In this document: positions 43,650 to 51,703 of the stretch, in pieces
Layout of the letters: each line of letters begins with the position of its first letter
How positions within the stretch are numbered: position 1 is the stretch's first letter
Source: Berkiella sp050247135
GTDB taxonomy: Bacteria; Pseudomonadota; Gammaproteobacteria; Berkiellales; Berkiellaceae
DNA length: 64,000 nt
NCBI GenBank assembly: GCA_050247135.1
Contig: JBFWUT010000001.1
Coordinates: forward strand, 1-64,000
Direction: 5' to 3'
The notes under the pieces: generated by a model
Database searches by the model: none
Told to the model about the DNA's origin: nothing
What the model saw: only the letters and a program-made list of their open reading frames with translations
Translations under genes and position numbers: made by a program

Positions 43650-44087
43650 ATGAAAGCTACTAAATTCATGACCCTTATTGCAGCTGTTTCCTTTTCCGTT
43701 GGAGCATTTGCGGCCGATCAGTTGAAGAATGTGCGTGCTACCAAAAGGGTGGCTGAAAACGTGATCTCTCAAATTGAGCAGGGTAAGGAAGAGGCGGCTT
43801 TTACTCAGCTTAAAGTTTATTGGCCCTTAGCGCCGGGTGAAATTGATGACATGTTAGCCCACACCAAAGAACAGAGAAAAATAGTGAAAGAGCGGTTTGG
43901 CCAACCCTTAAGCGTGGAATTTATTCGCACTGAAGAGGTGGGTAATAGCTTAGTACGCCATACTTTTATCGAAAAATTCGAGCGTCATGCTTTGCGCTGG
44001 CAATTATCGTTTTATAAGCCTTCGGACCACTGGATTGTGAATACCATTTATTGGGACGATAAGGTCTCAGAAGTCTATTCTACATAA
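43650..44087 (+). CDS. Exported protein of unknown function (145 aa)
   Basis: A signal peptide (about residues 1-21, core FMTLIAAVSFSVGAFA, cleavage after AFA-A) precedes a 124-residue mature domain with a helical first half and a C-terminal part of alternating Trp/Tyr/Phe strands (ALRWQLSFYKPSDHWIVNTIYWDD) like small periplasmic NTF2-like or DUF4019-type domains. That resemblance is an impression only. Likely periplasmic. It follows ligA by ten bases and ends in a terminator, so may be co-transcribed. Confidence 0.7.
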   Translation: MKATKFMTLIAAVSFSVGAFAADQLKNVRATKRVAENVISQIEQGKEEAAFTQLKVYWPLAPGEIDDMLAHTKEQRKIVKERFGQPLSVEFIRTEEVGNSLVRHTFIEKFERHALRWQLSFYKPSDHWIVNTIYWDDKVSEVYST

Positions 44088-44143
44088 CCGCAATGTCTCT
44101 AAACCGCGCCATAGCTAGGAGCGCTAGAGGTGAGTTACTGGGC

Positions 44144-44172
44144 AAGCCGTTTATCGGTGATAAGCGGTTTTT
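44144..44172 (+). terminator. Terminator after the 145-residue exported protein gene
   Basis: Hairpin CCGTTTATC/GATAAGCGG (44146-44166, one G-T pair and a short GGT loop) followed by six T. It lies about 60 bases after the stop codon. Confidence 0.75.
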
Positions 44173-44313
44173 TCTTCTTTTCCTCATCTTAAATCAATCG
44201 GCTACTTCCTGCCCTTTATCGTAAACAGGGGCTTCACATGTGTTAAGTAACTTCCATAGATGATAAATTACACCTATCAAAATTTTCATACTAATTATAT
44301 AGGTGCATACGTT

Positions 44314-47300
44314 ATGAGTTTGCCAACCATTAGAGAATTATTGGTCGAATTAAAGGACCTGGGAAATTACGTTCAAAACAATAAAGGTGTATTTCCATTT
44401 GTTTTAAATGAGAAACAACCATTGGGTTTTGAGCAACATTGGGTGGAAGCTTTTAAAGACAACCTTTTTTTGAGCGAAGACCAAAAAGAATTATTGGAAT
44501 ACTCTGAGGAAGATGCACAAGACTCAAAAACAGTTAACGAGCTGTTAGAGCAAAACCCCTCTGAGGCCGGTGATGTCCAGAGCAATTATTTTAGAAAAGG
44601 CATTGAGGGCGTTTATCGTATCAATGCTAAACAAGATATCGGCAATTTAAATAAAGTAGACAGCCGTGGTTGGGATGCAAAATCGTTAGATTCTTTCGCT
44701 GAGCTTGAATTTGCTGGCACAGGTTTTAACTCTGCATTTGAAAGATCACTATCTGGAATTGAAGGGCATTATGGTGATGTTGGTGAAGCTTTTGATGGCA
44801 TAGCCGTTATTGAAGATATTCCGGTTGTTGTCCCCCAATTTGCACACGTTACCCCTAACCCCTTAGTTGGGTTACCGCTCGGTCATCGTAATATCCACCC
44901 ACAACAAGTCATGTTGGACGAAGAAGTGGCTTCAGATGAGGTGATCGATGAAGCTGCCATTGATGCCTTATTAGGTGATTTTGATGCCGCTTCTACTGCT
45001 GAAGTAGACGTAGCGCCTGCCGTACCTGCACGTGATATTGAAGAAGTCGCACCTATTGCTGAAGCTGATGTGCCGCCTGCCGTACCTGCACGCGATGATG
45101 AAACGGTAGTTGATGAGGCTGCTATTGATGCCTTATTAGGTGATTTTGATGCCGCTTCTACTGCTGAAGTAGACGTAGCGCCTGCCGTACCTGCACGTGA
45201 TGTTGAAGAAGTCGCACCTGTTGCTGAAGTTGATTTGCCACGCGAGGAAAATGTCATTGAAGTTGTTACAGATGCATCAGCGCAAGTTGCTGCACCAGCG
45301 CAAGTTGCTGCACCAGTTGAAGTAGTCGATGAAGATGCTATTGATTCTTTAATGGCCGATATGGCAGATCAAGATGATGTTGCTTTATTGGCACAAGCTG
45401 GAATAACAATTGAAGAAGCAGTTGATGTAGAAGCGCCAGTGGTTGTAGAAGCACCAGTGGTTACACCTCCGCCACCTCCTGCTCTGCCGCCTGCTGGCTG
45501 GAAGCCTACTAAAGTTGTACCTGCGGTAGCAGGAACACAAAACGTGCAAGCTAAAGCAGAAGATATGGCTAAACCTCAACTGAACGAGGGTAAACCCGCA
45601 TTTAAGATTACGGGTGACGATTTTAAAGCGCAATGGGCAAAAATGAAATCCAAAACAGCTGAAGGGGCGCCCAAAGTAAATACAGCTGCCGTTGAAAAGC
45701 TGCTCACGGATTTTGACAGTGCAGAAGTTGTTAATGCAGATAAGCTTGATATCATTGATGAAAATGCTGTACAAGCGCTATTAGATTTAGGCAACGCCCA
45801 GTCTGTTGCCAGTGAAGTGGTGCCACCTTTGTCTGGTGCTGTGCCGCCTCCACCACCGCCACCTCCTGGGACAGCTAAACCAAAGTCTGCGATAGAAGGG
45901 ACACAGAGTGCACCGGATAATTCAAAAGCGACGATGGTACAAGAAGGTGCTAAGCCCAAAACCAATGTGGGCAAACCAGAGTTTGTGATCAAAGGCGCTG
46001 ATTTTGCAGAGCAATGGGCAAAAATGAAAGCTAAAGCGGCTGAAAAAGTTCTGACGGAAGTACCGCCAGTTGTCGAGCCTAAGAAAGAAAGCAGCATTTT
46101 AGTTGATCTTTTCACCAATGCTATGGCAAGGCAAAATTCATTGCGGTTAGACGTTTCTAAGGATCATGAACCATCGGATGAATCAAGCTGGGATGATGAT
46201 GTAACTGCTAAGGAAAATAATCTTGAGCTAATTCAACAGAAAGTCAGAGAAAAAGCTAGGGATTACAACGCAAGCGATCTGGTTGATACAATATTAAATG
46301 CCAAAGCGGCGGATGTTTTACGGATGGTTGATGTCTATGAACTCAAGCTGAAGGCATTGCCTCTTATCATGAAATTAACTGCGGCAGATCAAGAAAATGT
46401 AGTATTAGCCAATGGTATTACCGAGGCTTGCAATGCGATTCAACGCAAAATCATTGCTAATGCAAAGAATTTCGCACTGTATGAATTAAAGATGGAACTT
46501 GAACAAATTTTGCATGCTAAATTGGTGCAAGATTTGTCAGTTAATACGTTAACAACAGAGCTTACTGAACAACAAATTGATGATGCAATAAACAATATAC
46601 TCAGGGATCCAGAATCAACTATAGTTGAAGAAGGTCAAAGCTTAAAGACAATAATGGAAGCAACTCTGACAGAAGATGTGGATAGCAGTTTTAAAGCTGC
46701 TAACCAGTATCTAACAATGGGTGTTACAGTTCACGAGGGGCCTTCTAAGGCTGCTATAGACTCGCTCATCGCAGGGTTTCAAGCGGACAAAACGACATTG
46801 ATTAACATTGTGGGTCAAGAAGGTTTACATGTGGAAACAGAATCAGCCCCTGCACCTCAACAAGCCACCGGTGGCGGTTTTGGTAATTTCTTAGCAGAGA
46901 TGTTGGGTGGTCGTCGTAAAGCTATTGCGGGTGATGATACTGATGATGATAAAACAGAGACTAAAGTAACGAAACCCGTTATCGAAGCAAGCCCCTTTGG
47001 TATTGACGCACTCAAGAGTTTAATCGGCGGCAAGTTGGCAGGCAAAGCTAGTGCAACTGAAACCCCAGATTCAGACGGTGAGGTTGATGTAGGCGCTGTT
47101 GATGATGCGATGGCACTCTTTTCGCCTGTGAACTCTGGATATCTATCAGATGCAGGCAATAGTGATGGTGAAGTGGATAATGCTGCGGTCGATGCTGCGA
47201 TGGCACTGCTTTCGCCGTTGAATTCTGCATATTTAACTGTTAACAGCGATAGCAGTGGGGTTGATAACGCCGCAGTCGATGCTGCAATAGCATTATTATC

Positions 47301-47463
47301 ACCTACTGGTTCTGAGATCTTAACACAGCCGATTCAGATGGCTGATGTGCTTGCACCGCAAGCTGAAGGAGTTCATCAAGATCCTGCTGTGGTATCACCT
47401 TTGGTGACGGCACAGTTGACTGAAATACATGATCCTGCTCAAGGTAGTGTATTTGGTCTCTAG
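44314..47463 (+). CDS. Large repetitive acidic protein with FliM-like helices and polyproline tracts
   Basis: Unrecognised as a whole. The frame is open to ATG 44260, but AGGTG eight bases before the ATG at 44314 favours that start (1049 residues). About nine degenerate helices of the form A-[IV]-D-x-[LM]-[LM] occur at about residues 213, 267, 339, 457, 481, 811, 928, 955 and 983; the first two (EAAIDALLGDFD) resemble the FliM N-terminal CheY-binding peptide (SQAEIDALLNGD). Polyproline tracts at 385-389 and 511-518 are each followed by a KP-x-F-[KV]-I-x-G-x-DF-x(2)-QWAKMK block (about 427 and 554). Residues 640-810 look helical and globular. No signal peptide or membrane segment. Strongly acidic and Ala/Val-rich. 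A secreted effector or cytoplasmic scaffold are both open. Confidence 0.7.
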   Translation: MSLPTIRELLVELKDLGNYVQNNKGVFPFVLNEKQPLGFEQHWVEAFKDNLFLSEDQKELLEYSEEDAQDSKTVNELLEQNPSEAGDVQSNYFRKGIEGVYRINAKQDIGNLNKVDSRGWDAKSLDSFAELEFAGTGFNSAFERSLSGIEGHYGDVGEAFDGIAVIEDIPVVVPQFAHVTPNPLVGLPLGHRNIHPQQVMLDEEVASDEVIDEAAIDALLGDFDAASTAEVDVAPAVPARDIEEVAPIAEADVPPAVPARDDETVVDEAAIDALLGDFDAASTAEVDVAPAVPARDVEEVAPVAEVDLPREENVIEVVTDASAQVAAPAQVAAPVEVVDEDAIDSLMADMADQDDVALLAQAGITIEEAVDVEAPVVVEAPVVTPPPPPALPPAGWKPTKVVPAVAGTQNVQAKAEDMAKPQLNEGKPAFKITGDDFKAQWAKMKSKTAEGAPKVNTAAVEKLLTDFDSAEVVNADKLDIIDENAVQALLDLGNAQSVASEVVPPLSGAVPPPPPPPPGTAKPKSAIEGTQSAPDNSKATMVQEGAKPKTNVGKPEFVIKGADFAEQWAKMKAKAAEKVLTEVPPVVEPKKESSILVDLFTNAMARQNSLRLDVSKDHEPSDESSWDDDVTAKENNLELIQQKVREKARDYNASDLVDTILNAKAADVLRMVDVYELKLKALPLIMKLTAADQENVVLANGITEACNAIQRKIIANAKNFALYELKMELEQILHAKLVQDLSVNTLTTELTEQQIDDAINNILRDPESTIVEEGQSLKTIMEATLTEDVDSSFKAANQYLTMGVTVHEGPSKAAIDSLIAGFQADKTTLINIVGQEGLHVETESAPAPQQATGGGFGNFLAEMLGGRRKAIAGDDTDDDKTETKVTKPVIEASPFGIDALKSLIGGKLAGKASATETPDSDGEVDVGAVDDAMALFSPVNSGYLSDAGNSDGEVDNAAVDAAMALLSPLNSAYLTVNSDSSGVDNAAVDAAIALLSPTGSEILTQPIQMADVLAPQAEGVHQDPAVVSPLVTAQLTEIHDPAQGSVFGL
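44947..45243 (+). repeat. 165-bp tandem duplication inside the repetitive acidic gene
   Basis: Two direct copies, starting at 44947 and 45112, are nearly identical for about 130 bases; the unit is 55 codons, so the frame is kept. Each copy encodes one FliM-like helix plus a VDVAPAVPARD linker, showing recent growth of the array. Confidence 0.9.
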
Positions 47464-48683
47464 ATTAAGTCAAGAAAGGGAGGGAGTACAATACTTGTGC
47501 TCCCTTCATCAATCGCGATGTGACGTTCGAATACGGCCATGCCGCCATCCCCTCCTGGAAAAGAAAGCTGCACATCCGCAATAGTGATAGGCTCCATGGC
47601 ATGGGCTTTATCTGAGACTTTGATGTCATAAACATTCGTACCCAATCCATCTTCAATGCGCTGTACGACTTCTACTAAGCGATTATCATGATCAATTGCC
47701 AGCTGTTTAAAAAGTGTATCAAGATTAATAGTAGCTAATGGATTATCTTTAGCGTTTTCATCACTGACAATAATTGATTGATAAACAGATTGCTCATAGA
47801 AAATGTCAAGATGATTTTGATTGCCTATTTCAATGGCTGGAGTGGTGGTGACGTTTATGGTAAATCCACTTTGGGAGACGTTGTTATCATCACCTGTGAA
47901 TAGTACCGAAAAATCAATCGGCAGTTGAAATTGTGATGTGCTAGCAACTGAAATATTTTGAATATAATCAGTTAGTAAAGCTGCGCCGCCTATTCCCACG
48001 ATTTCTAAAAGAGTATGATCACCATGTGCTCCTTCAACCGAAAAAGTATACCCACTGGCATCATGCTCTGAAGTTTTGATGGATTGTAAGAGTTGGTGAT
48101 CCCAGTAAACTTGCAGTTGATCAAAAATACCTTTTAAACCGGGTAGAAAATGCAAGGTAAATTGGTAAGGAAGATTGGCTTGCGTTTCAATTTGTTGCAT
48201 CAGTCGGGAGGTGTTTTCTTCGTTTACAGTTTGCCAAATATCGGTAACCAAATTCGGTGCGCTGAGCCTATCGATTGGGTGATGCAGTGTGAAACAATAA
48301 GTGCCATCTTGCTTTATCTCTGCATCAAATATCTTAGTATCTTCTCCGACGGTTCCTATTAAGTGTTGACGGCTTTCGTCTAATAGGTAAGATAATTCAG
48401 TGCCATTAGCCTTGAGTTTAAGATCGTGCAGTCCCAATTGTGAAGCGATGGGAGCAAAATGTAACATTCCAGCTTGTGCAAAGCTGTCACTTAAAAACCC
48501 CATGATAGTTTTTGCTTCAGAAGAACCCGGTAGCAAGCCATGCTCATCGATATAGCTAAATTCCGAGGGGGTTGTCAGGCATGAAATGGGGCGCTCATGG
48601 GCTTGCTCGCTGGGTGACTTGGCAAGCATTTCATCTAAAGCGCTGACTGGTAAAATCAAAAAATCATCTATGTTTTCTGTCAT
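47460..48683 (-). CDS. Protein resembling type I-secreted adhesin (T1SS-143-like) repeat modules
   Basis: A 407-residue protein. The segment DGTYCFTLHHPIDRL (about residues 126-140) resembles the D-G-x-Y-x-F-T-L-x-x-P-L-D-H motif of giant type I-secreted adhesin repeats. A second beta-rich segment with VYWDHQLLQSI and YIQNISV (about 190-245) resembles the domain often found beside it. No glycine-rich calcium nonapeptides and no signal peptide are seen. The N-terminal 90 residues are unrecognised. It may be a relic module of a larger adhesin or a free-standing protein. Its stop overlaps the convergent repetitive gene by four bases. Confidence 0.5.
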   Translation of the reverse strand: MTENIDDFLILPVSALDEMLAKSPSEQAHERPISCLTTPSEFSYIDEHGLLPGSSEAKTIMGFLSDSFAQAGMLHFAPIASQLGLHDLKLKANGTELSYLLDESRQHLIGTVGEDTKIFDAEIKQDGTYCFTLHHPIDRLSAPNLVTDIWQTVNEENTSRLMQQIETQANLPYQFTLHFLPGLKGIFDQLQVYWDHQLLQSIKTSEHDASGYTFSVEGAHGDHTLLEIVGIGGAALLTDYIQNISVASTSQFQLPIDFSVLFTGDDNNVSQSGFTINVTTTPAIEIGNQNHLDIFYEQSVYQSIIVSDENAKDNPLATINLDTLFKQLAIDHDNRLVEVVQRIEDGLGTNVYDIKVSDKAHAMEPITIADVQLSFPGGDGGMAVFERHIAIDEGSTSIVLPPFLDLI

Positions 48684-48862
48684 ACCCCACCCAGTTACAC
48701 GTGTGAATACACCTTGGTTTTTGCCTTACCTCAATTGTGATCAGAGCATGCCTTTACTGTACCTGTATACTGGACTTTAGTCTTAAGGGTGTTGGCTTTT
48801 GACGAAGGGGAACATCTTTGGTAGTTTCTGTTAACCTGGGAGTTCCATAAGGAAATGTGAAT

Positions 48863-49381
48863 ATGCTTAGTGGATCGAATGACTCAAGTAAATCGGCGGA
48901 TATCAGTACAAGTCGTGGAAGTACACTGATTCCTGTTAACTCTCCAAAGCTCGCTCATTACGTAGCCAGCAGCCTAAAGGCGCCTGCCGATAGGGCATTT
49001 AAGCAAGACCAGTTAAAGCACGGCCACCAATTCTATCAGCGAAGCATTTTAGGTGGGCTACTTGGTATTGCATTTTTAGCTTTGTTGGGCGGGGTTGCTA
49101 GTGCCTATTTTGGCTACACGTTGTTAAGTGTGGTCTTTGTTTGCATTGCAGGTGGCTCCAGTGCTGTTAATTATTGGCTAAACCAGTCCATCCCTGAGTT
49201 TAAAACTGAGCTTTGTGAGAAGACGCCTGAAAAATGTACTAAGGCCAAAGAAAAGTGCCTTGATAGTTCACCTAAAGTGATTTTTCGAGGTATTTCTTAT
49301 GCTATTAATTATCAACCAACAGATACAGAGCCAAAGCCAACACTAGAGCCTGAGACCAAGAAAACCGTCATGCGACAATAG
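48863..49381 (+). CDS. Orphan membrane-hairpin protein (173 aa)
   Basis: Unrecognised. A polar N terminus of about 60 residues, two adjacent membrane helices (about 64-82 and 88-108, core ILGGLLGIAFLALLGGVASA) and a polar C-terminal domain with four cysteines in TELCEKTPEKCTKAKEKCL. A GTG at 48857 is in frame, but AAGGA lies nine bases before the ATG at 48863. Two close helices with both ends polar are seen in some host-membrane effectors and in ordinary inner-membrane proteins; sequence alone cannot decide. Confidence 0.6.
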   Translation: MLSGSNDSSKSADISTSRGSTLIPVNSPKLAHYVASSLKAPADRAFKQDQLKHGHQFYQRSILGGLLGIAFLALLGGVASAYFGYTLLSVVFVCIAGGSSAVNYWLNQSIPEFKTELCEKTPEKCTKAKEKCLDSSPKVIFRGISYAINYQPTDTEPKPTLEPETKKTVMRQ

Positions 49382-49485
49382 CTGTTTAGATAACTTTAAA
49401 TGGGCGGCAAATCAGAATTGATTTTGCATCATATTCTAAGGACAATGATCAGAATTATATTTGGTTTAAAAATAGGTTGAGTGTC

Positions 49486-50418
49486 ATGGCAATCGCGATA
49501 GATACCCGTGAAGCGGCACAAGAGATGATAACGGTTCGCGATTTCATTCGTTATGCTGTGACGCATTTTAATCAAGCGAATTTAGTTTACGGTCATGGCA
49601 CAGATAACGGATGGGATGAGGCTGTTAACTTGGTTTTAAGTGCATTGCACTTGCCTCCCGATGTCGATAATAACGTTTTAGATGCAAGGCTAACGGCAAG
49701 CGAAAAGCAAGGACTCGCTGAAAAAATAAAACGAAGAGTTGAAGATCGAGTCCCGGTACCCTATTTGGTCAATGAAGCTTGGTTTGCTGGTCTGAATTTT
49801 TATGTGGATGAGCGCGTGATCATTCCACGTTCTCCAATCGCTGAATTACTAGAAGACGAATTAAGCCCTTGGGTAGAAGTTGAGAATGTGCAAAGCATTT
49901 TAGACATGTGCACAGGGTCTGGTTGTATTGCTATTAGTGCGGCACTGACTTTCCCTGAAGCTCTAGTGGATGCAGTTGATAAGAGCGAAGAAGCACTGCA
50001 AGTTGCCCAAATCAACGTTAAACGTTTTGGCTTAGAAGAGAATGTCTCTCTCATTCATTCCGATGTGTTTGACTCTCTGGATGGTAAACGTTACGACATT
50101 ATCATTAGTAACCCCCCTTATGTTGGTAAAGCGGAATATGATGCATTACCGACAGAGTATACTCATGAACCTCAACAATCATTGCTCTGTGGTGACGATG
50201 GTTTGAACGTGGTGCGTAGAATATTAGCGCAAGCAGAAGAACATCTTACGCCAACCGGTATTTTGATTGTGGAAGTCGGATATAGCCAAGAGTTAGTAGA
50301 AGCAGAGTATCAAGGTGTGCCTTTTACTTGGTTACAATTTGAACGAGGCGGAGAAGGTGTTTTTCTGCTAACGGCACAAGAATTACATGAGTTTCGTCAT
50401 TTATTAGTTCAAAAATAA
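49486..50418 (+). CDS. prmB: Ribosomal protein L3 glutamine methyltransferase PrmB
   Basis: SAM-dependent enzyme that methylates a glutamine of ribosomal protein L3. It has an N-terminal helical domain, SAM motif I ILDMCTGSGCIAI (about 140-152) and the catalytic NPPY in IISNPPYVGKAEYD. The frame opens at TTG 49477, but AGG nine bases before the ATG at 49486 favours that start (310 residues). aroC overlaps its stop by one base, the standard prmB-aroC pair. The related PrmC/HemK is usually next to prfA, so PrmB is preferred. Confidence 0.92.
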   Translation: MAIAIDTREAAQEMITVRDFIRYAVTHFNQANLVYGHGTDNGWDEAVNLVLSALHLPPDVDNNVLDARLTASEKQGLAEKIKRRVEDRVPVPYLVNEAWFAGLNFYVDERVIIPRSPIAELLEDELSPWVEVENVQSILDMCTGSGCIAISAALTFPEALVDAVDKSEEALQVAQINVKRFGLEENVSLIHSDVFDSLDGKRYDIIISNPPYVGKAEYDALPTEYTHEPQQSLLCGDDGLNVVRRILAQAEEHLTPTGILIVEVGYSQELVEAEYQGVPFTWLQFERGGEGVFLLTAQELHEFRHLLVQK

Positions 50419-51491
50419 TGCCTGGTAACACTTTCGGTAAATATTTCTCAGTCACTTCCTTTGGTGAGGCACATGGTATAGCGATTGGCTGTGTTGTGGA
50501 TGGCTGCCCGGCAGGTCTTGTTTTGTCTGAGGAAGATATTCAACCAGTTCTAGATAAACGCAGACCAGGCCAGTCTCATTATACTTCGCAGCGCAGAGAG
50601 TCAGATAAGGTTGAAATCCTATCAGGCGTATTTGAAGGCAAAACAACTGGCGCACCGATTGCGCTATTAATCCGTAATGTTGATGCGCGCAGTAAAGATT
50701 ATGATGACCTCAAATCAGTGTTTCGCCCAGGCCATGGTGACTATACGTACTTTCACAAATATGGGGTTAGAGATCACCGTGGTGGCGGTCGTGCCTCGGC
50801 ACGGGAAACTGCCGTGAGAGTTGCGGCCGGTGCGATTGCTCGTAAATTCTTATTTGAAGCAAGTGCTGTCACCATCCGTGGTTATTTAGCACAAATGGAT
50901 AATATTGCCATTGAATCAGAAAATTTTTCATGGGATGCCATCAACCAAAACCCCTTTTTCTGTCCTGATATCACTAAAGTTAGGTTGATGGAAGAGAAAA
51001 TTGAACATTTACGGCGCTTGGGTGATTCTTGTGGTGCAAGAGTGACTGTTCAAGCTGATAATGTGCCAAGAGGCTTGGGAGAGCCTGTCTACGATAAGCT
51101 TGACGCCGATTTGGCAAAAGCGCTAATGAGCATTAATGCTGTCAAAGGGGTGGAGATTGGTGATGGCTTTCAAGTGGTGCGGCAAAAAGGTAGCGAGCAT
51201 CGTGATGAAATCACCCCCGATGGTTTTCTAAGTAATCATGCTGGCGGAATTTTGGCTGGGATTTCAACTGGCCAACCATTGTTAGTCAGTTTGGCACTCA
51301 AGCCTGCTTCCAGCATAAGATTGCCTGGGAAGAGTGTGAATGAGCAAAACGAAGCGGTGACGGTTGCGACATTGGGTAGACATGATCCATGCGTCGGTAT
51401 ACGTGCGGTACCTGTTGCAGAGGCAATGGTGGCATTGGTATTGATGGATCATTGGTTGTGTGTTTTTGGTCAACGAAAGGGGACATTATGA
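50418..51491 (+). CDS. aroC: Chorismate synthase
   Basis: Last step of the shikimate pathway: EPSP to chorismate, using reduced FMN. The family segments GNTFGKYFSVTSFGEAHG, DYTYFHKYGVRDHRGGGRAS and HDPCVGIRAVPVAEAMVA are intact. The 357-residue length is normal. Start overlaps prmB, and the small membrane gene at 51488 overlaps the stop by four bases. Confidence 0.97.
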   Translation: MPGNTFGKYFSVTSFGEAHGIAIGCVVDGCPAGLVLSEEDIQPVLDKRRPGQSHYTSQRRESDKVEILSGVFEGKTTGAPIALLIRNVDARSKDYDDLKSVFRPGHGDYTYFHKYGVRDHRGGGRASARETAVRVAAGAIARKFLFEASAVTIRGYLAQMDNIAIESENFSWDAINQNPFFCPDITKVRLMEEKIEHLRRLGDSCGARVTVQADNVPRGLGEPVYDKLDADLAKALMSINAVKGVEIGDGFQVVRQKGSEHRDEITPDGFLSNHAGGILAGISTGQPLLVSLALKPASSIRLPGKSVNEQNEAVTVATLGRHDPCVGIRAVPVAEAMVALVLMDHWLCVFGQRKGTL

Positions 51492-51682
51492 ATTTAATCA
51501 TCCAAATTTCTCTTGCGGTGATCTGCTTATTTATAATTTGGCGGATCTACGGCACGATGAAAGCCAATCCCCAACTATTCAGTAAAGAAAATTTGACCAA
51601 AAGTTTTGGTACTGCGGGTGTATTAGCTTTAATCTTAATCGGTTTTGTAGTCGTGCTCGTATTATTACTTAAAAGTGGTTAG
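51488..51682 (+). CDS. Small two-helix membrane protein between aroC and asd
   Basis: A 64-residue protein with membrane helices at about 2-18 and 40-61 and a short polar loop (YGTMKANPQLFSKENLTKSFG). AAAGGGG lies six bases before the ATG at 51488, which is far better than the upstream in-frame ATG inside aroC. Unrecognised; its position between aroC and asd suggests co-transcription. Confidence 0.75.
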   Translation: MNLIIQISLAVICLFIIWRIYGTMKANPQLFSKENLTKSFGTAGVLALILIGFVVVLVLLLKSG

Positions 51683-51703
51683 TGCTGTTATTAAGAGGAA
51701 GAT

